Shown piece after piece: positions 62,614-64,000 of a stretch of DNA of 64,000 bases. The DNA comes from Actinopolymorpha pittospori (GTDB lineage Bacteria > Actinomycetota > Actinomycetes > Propionibacteriales > Actinopolymorphaceae), in contig NZ_JADBEM010000001.1 of assembly GCF_014873875.1 (NCBI RefSeq), forward strand, positions 9,548,001 through 9,612,000. The letters are read 5' to 3'. Position numbers and translations under genes: made by a program. Numbering within the stretch: the stretch's first letter is position 1; each line of letters begins with the position of its first letter. Below the pieces are notes generated by a model. It made no database searches. It was not told the origin of the DNA and was given only the letters and a program-made list of their open reading frames with translations.

Positions 62614-63930
62614 GTGACCGACCAGACCCTTCCCGCGACCGACGCGCTCGCCGCGACCGGGATCACCGGCCGCCCCGTCACGATCGCCGTCGTCGGCGCG
62701 GGCAACCGCGGCTCCGCGTACGCGAGGTGGGCGGCGGCGCACCCCGAGCGCGTGCGGATCGTCGCGGTCGCCGAGCCGCGTGAGTACCAACGGAAGGTTC
62801 TCGCCGAAGCCCACGGCATCCCGGCCGAGCAGACGTTCACCTCGTGGCGGGACCTCGTCGCCGCGGGCAAGCTCGCCGACGCCGCCATCATCGCGACGCA
62901 GGACCACGACCACGTCGAGCCGGCCGTCGCACTCGCCGACCAGGGCTACCACCTGATGGTGGAGAAGCCGATGGCACCGGATGAGGAGGGCTGCCGGGCC
63001 CTGGTCGACGCCGTACGCCGGGCCGGCGTGATGTTCGCGGTATGCCATGTTCTTCGCTACACGCCGTACACCCAGCTCGTCAAGCAGGTGATCGACTCCG
63101 GTCGGCTCGGCGACATCATGAGCGTCCAGCACCTGGAGCCTGTCGGCTACTGGCACGTCGCCCATTCCTACGTGCGCGGCAACTGGCGACGTGAGGACGA
63201 GTCGTCGTCCATGCTGCTCGCGAAGTCCTGTCACGACATCGACTGGCTGCGCTACGTGGTGGGCGCGCCGATCGAGCGGGTCTCGAGCTTCGGCCGGCTC
63301 TCCCACTTCCGGCCGGAGAACCAGCCCGCCGGTGCTGCCGAGCGCTGCCTGGACTGTGCCGTCGAGTCCACCTGCGCCTACTCCGCCAAGAAGCTCTACC
63401 TCGGCCAGATCCGACGAGGCGACACCGGTTGGCCGCTGCACACAGTCACCGACGACCTCACCGAGGACGGCGTCACCAAGGCCCTCGCCACCGGTCCCTA
63501 CGGCCGTTGCGTCTACCGGTGCGACAACGACGTGGTCGACCACCAGGTCGTCTCGCTGGAGTTCGCGGGTGGCGTCACCGGCACCTTCACGATGACGGCG
63601 TTCGCGGAGAAGGGGCACCGGCGTACGCAGATCTTCGGCACGCAGGGAAGCCTCGACTGCGACGGCGAACACGTGCGGGTCTTCGACTTCCTGACCGACC
63701 GCACCGAGGTGCTCTCGGTCGCCGCGACCGGGTCGGACGCGGGCTCGGGTCACGGCGGTGGCGACGCGGGGCTGGTGGACTCCTTCATCGCCGCCCTGGC
63801 GGCGGGTGACCCCGGCCTGATCCGCTCCGGCGGGTTGGAGTCCCTGGAGACCCACCTCGCGGTGTTCGCCGCCGAGCGCGCCCGTCACGCGGGGACGGTC
63901 GAGCCGGTGGAGGCGGTCACGGTCGGCTGA
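62614..63930 (+). CDS. Gfo/Idh/MocA family oxidoreductase, rhamnose-linked
   Basis: 438 aa. Rossmann motif VVGAGNRGSAYARWAA, catalytic VEKPMAPDEEG (EKP), and AKSCHDIDWLRYVVG. A cysteine pair region (ERCLDCAVESTCAYSAKK) is an extra feature of this subfamily. It is longer than the other Gfo/Idh/MocA protein here. Divergent from the rha operon and sharing its operator region, it likely acts on rhamnose, a rhamnoside or a related sugar. The GTG start has only a weak ribosome-binding site. Confidence 0.92.
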   Translation: MTDQTLPATDALAATGITGRPVTIAVVGAGNRGSAYARWAAAHPERVRIVAVAEPREYQRKVLAEAHGIPAEQTFTSWRDLVAAGKLADAAIIATQDHDHVEPAVALADQGYHLMVEKPMAPDEEGCRALVDAVRRAGVMFAVCHVLRYTPYTQLVKQVIDSGRLGDIMSVQHLEPVGYWHVAHSYVRGNWRREDESSSMLLAKSCHDIDWLRYVVGAPIERVSSFGRLSHFRPENQPAGAAERCLDCAVESTCAYSAKKLYLGQIRRGDTGWPLHTVTDDLTEDGVTKALATGPYGRCVYRCDNDVVDHQVVSLEFAGGVTGTFTMTAFAEKGHRRTQIFGTQGSLDCDGEHVRVFDFLTDRTEVLSVAATGSDAGSGHGGGDAGLVDSFIAALAAGDPGLIRSGGLESLETHLAVFAAERARHAGTVEPVEAVTVG

Positions 63931-64000
63931 GCGCGCGGCCGGGCGGGTCCGCTCATGATCAGTCTCTCGACCGTCCAGGTGACTCCGACTACAGTCGCGC

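Overview
The window reads as chromosome of a high-GC actinomycete. Third codon positions are almost always G or C, GTG and TTG starts are common, and several families are typical of Actinomycetota: an F420-type luciferase-like enzyme, LGFP repeats, LtrA, a MoxR/DUF58/DUF4129 operon, an AdaA-AlkA fusion, and promoters matching the ECF41 sigma-factor consensus. The genus cannot be fixed from the sequence; a Propionibacteriales-like soil organism is a reasonable guess. I see no rRNA, tRNA, CRISPR array, insertion sequence or phage genes.

Layout. 1-1.5 kb: a ferritin-like enzyme gene running off the left edge, preceded by a 75-aa gene and a frameshifted remnant. 1.7-6.7 kb: SDR, universal stress protein, a lone SdhA/NadB-type flavoprotein and LtrA, all on the minus strand; three of them have the same ECF41-like promoter. 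7-11 kb: a large secreted subtilase. 11-16 kb: a self-sufficient CYP102-type P450-reductase fusion, divergent from its probable TetR repressor, with palindromic operators between. 16-31 kb: GltD-like protein, Tex, an F420 enzyme, DUF402, cell-envelope proteins (a lipoprotein and an LGFP/M15 peptidase), a prolyl oligopeptidase, a TetR/YrdB pair, a VOC protein, MarC and aspartate-semialdehyde dehydrogenase. 31.6-35.9 kb: a tightly overlapping MoxR operon.

36-42.2 kb is the most unusual part: a minus-strand island of poorly characterised genes, visibly less GC-rich in places. A class III cyclase-like protein with an apparent frameshift carries a C-terminal AGRDIDQSQT segment. The next gene, which overlaps it, carries the same segment near the N-terminus of a 779-aa protein with a P-loop-like motif lacking its lysine. 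Two paralogues sharing a YW..LL.DP..ATAWWF signature flank this pair, and a Crp/Fnr regulator lies inside the island. I infer an NLR-like or amyloid-signalling conflict system.

42.3-64 kb is mostly sugar metabolism and DNA repair: PfkB kinase, an oligopeptide-type binding protein, a TetR/flavin monooxygenase pair, an SDR/enolase-superfamily dehydratase/Gfo-Idh-MocA group, AdaA-AlkA plus Ogt, a DAO-type oxidase, a lactonase, an alcohol dehydrogenase, and a complete L-rhamnose operon (rhaM, isomerase, aldolase-dehydrogenase fusion, kinase). The rhamnose operon is divergent from a Gfo/Idh/MocA gene, with a LacI-type operator between them.
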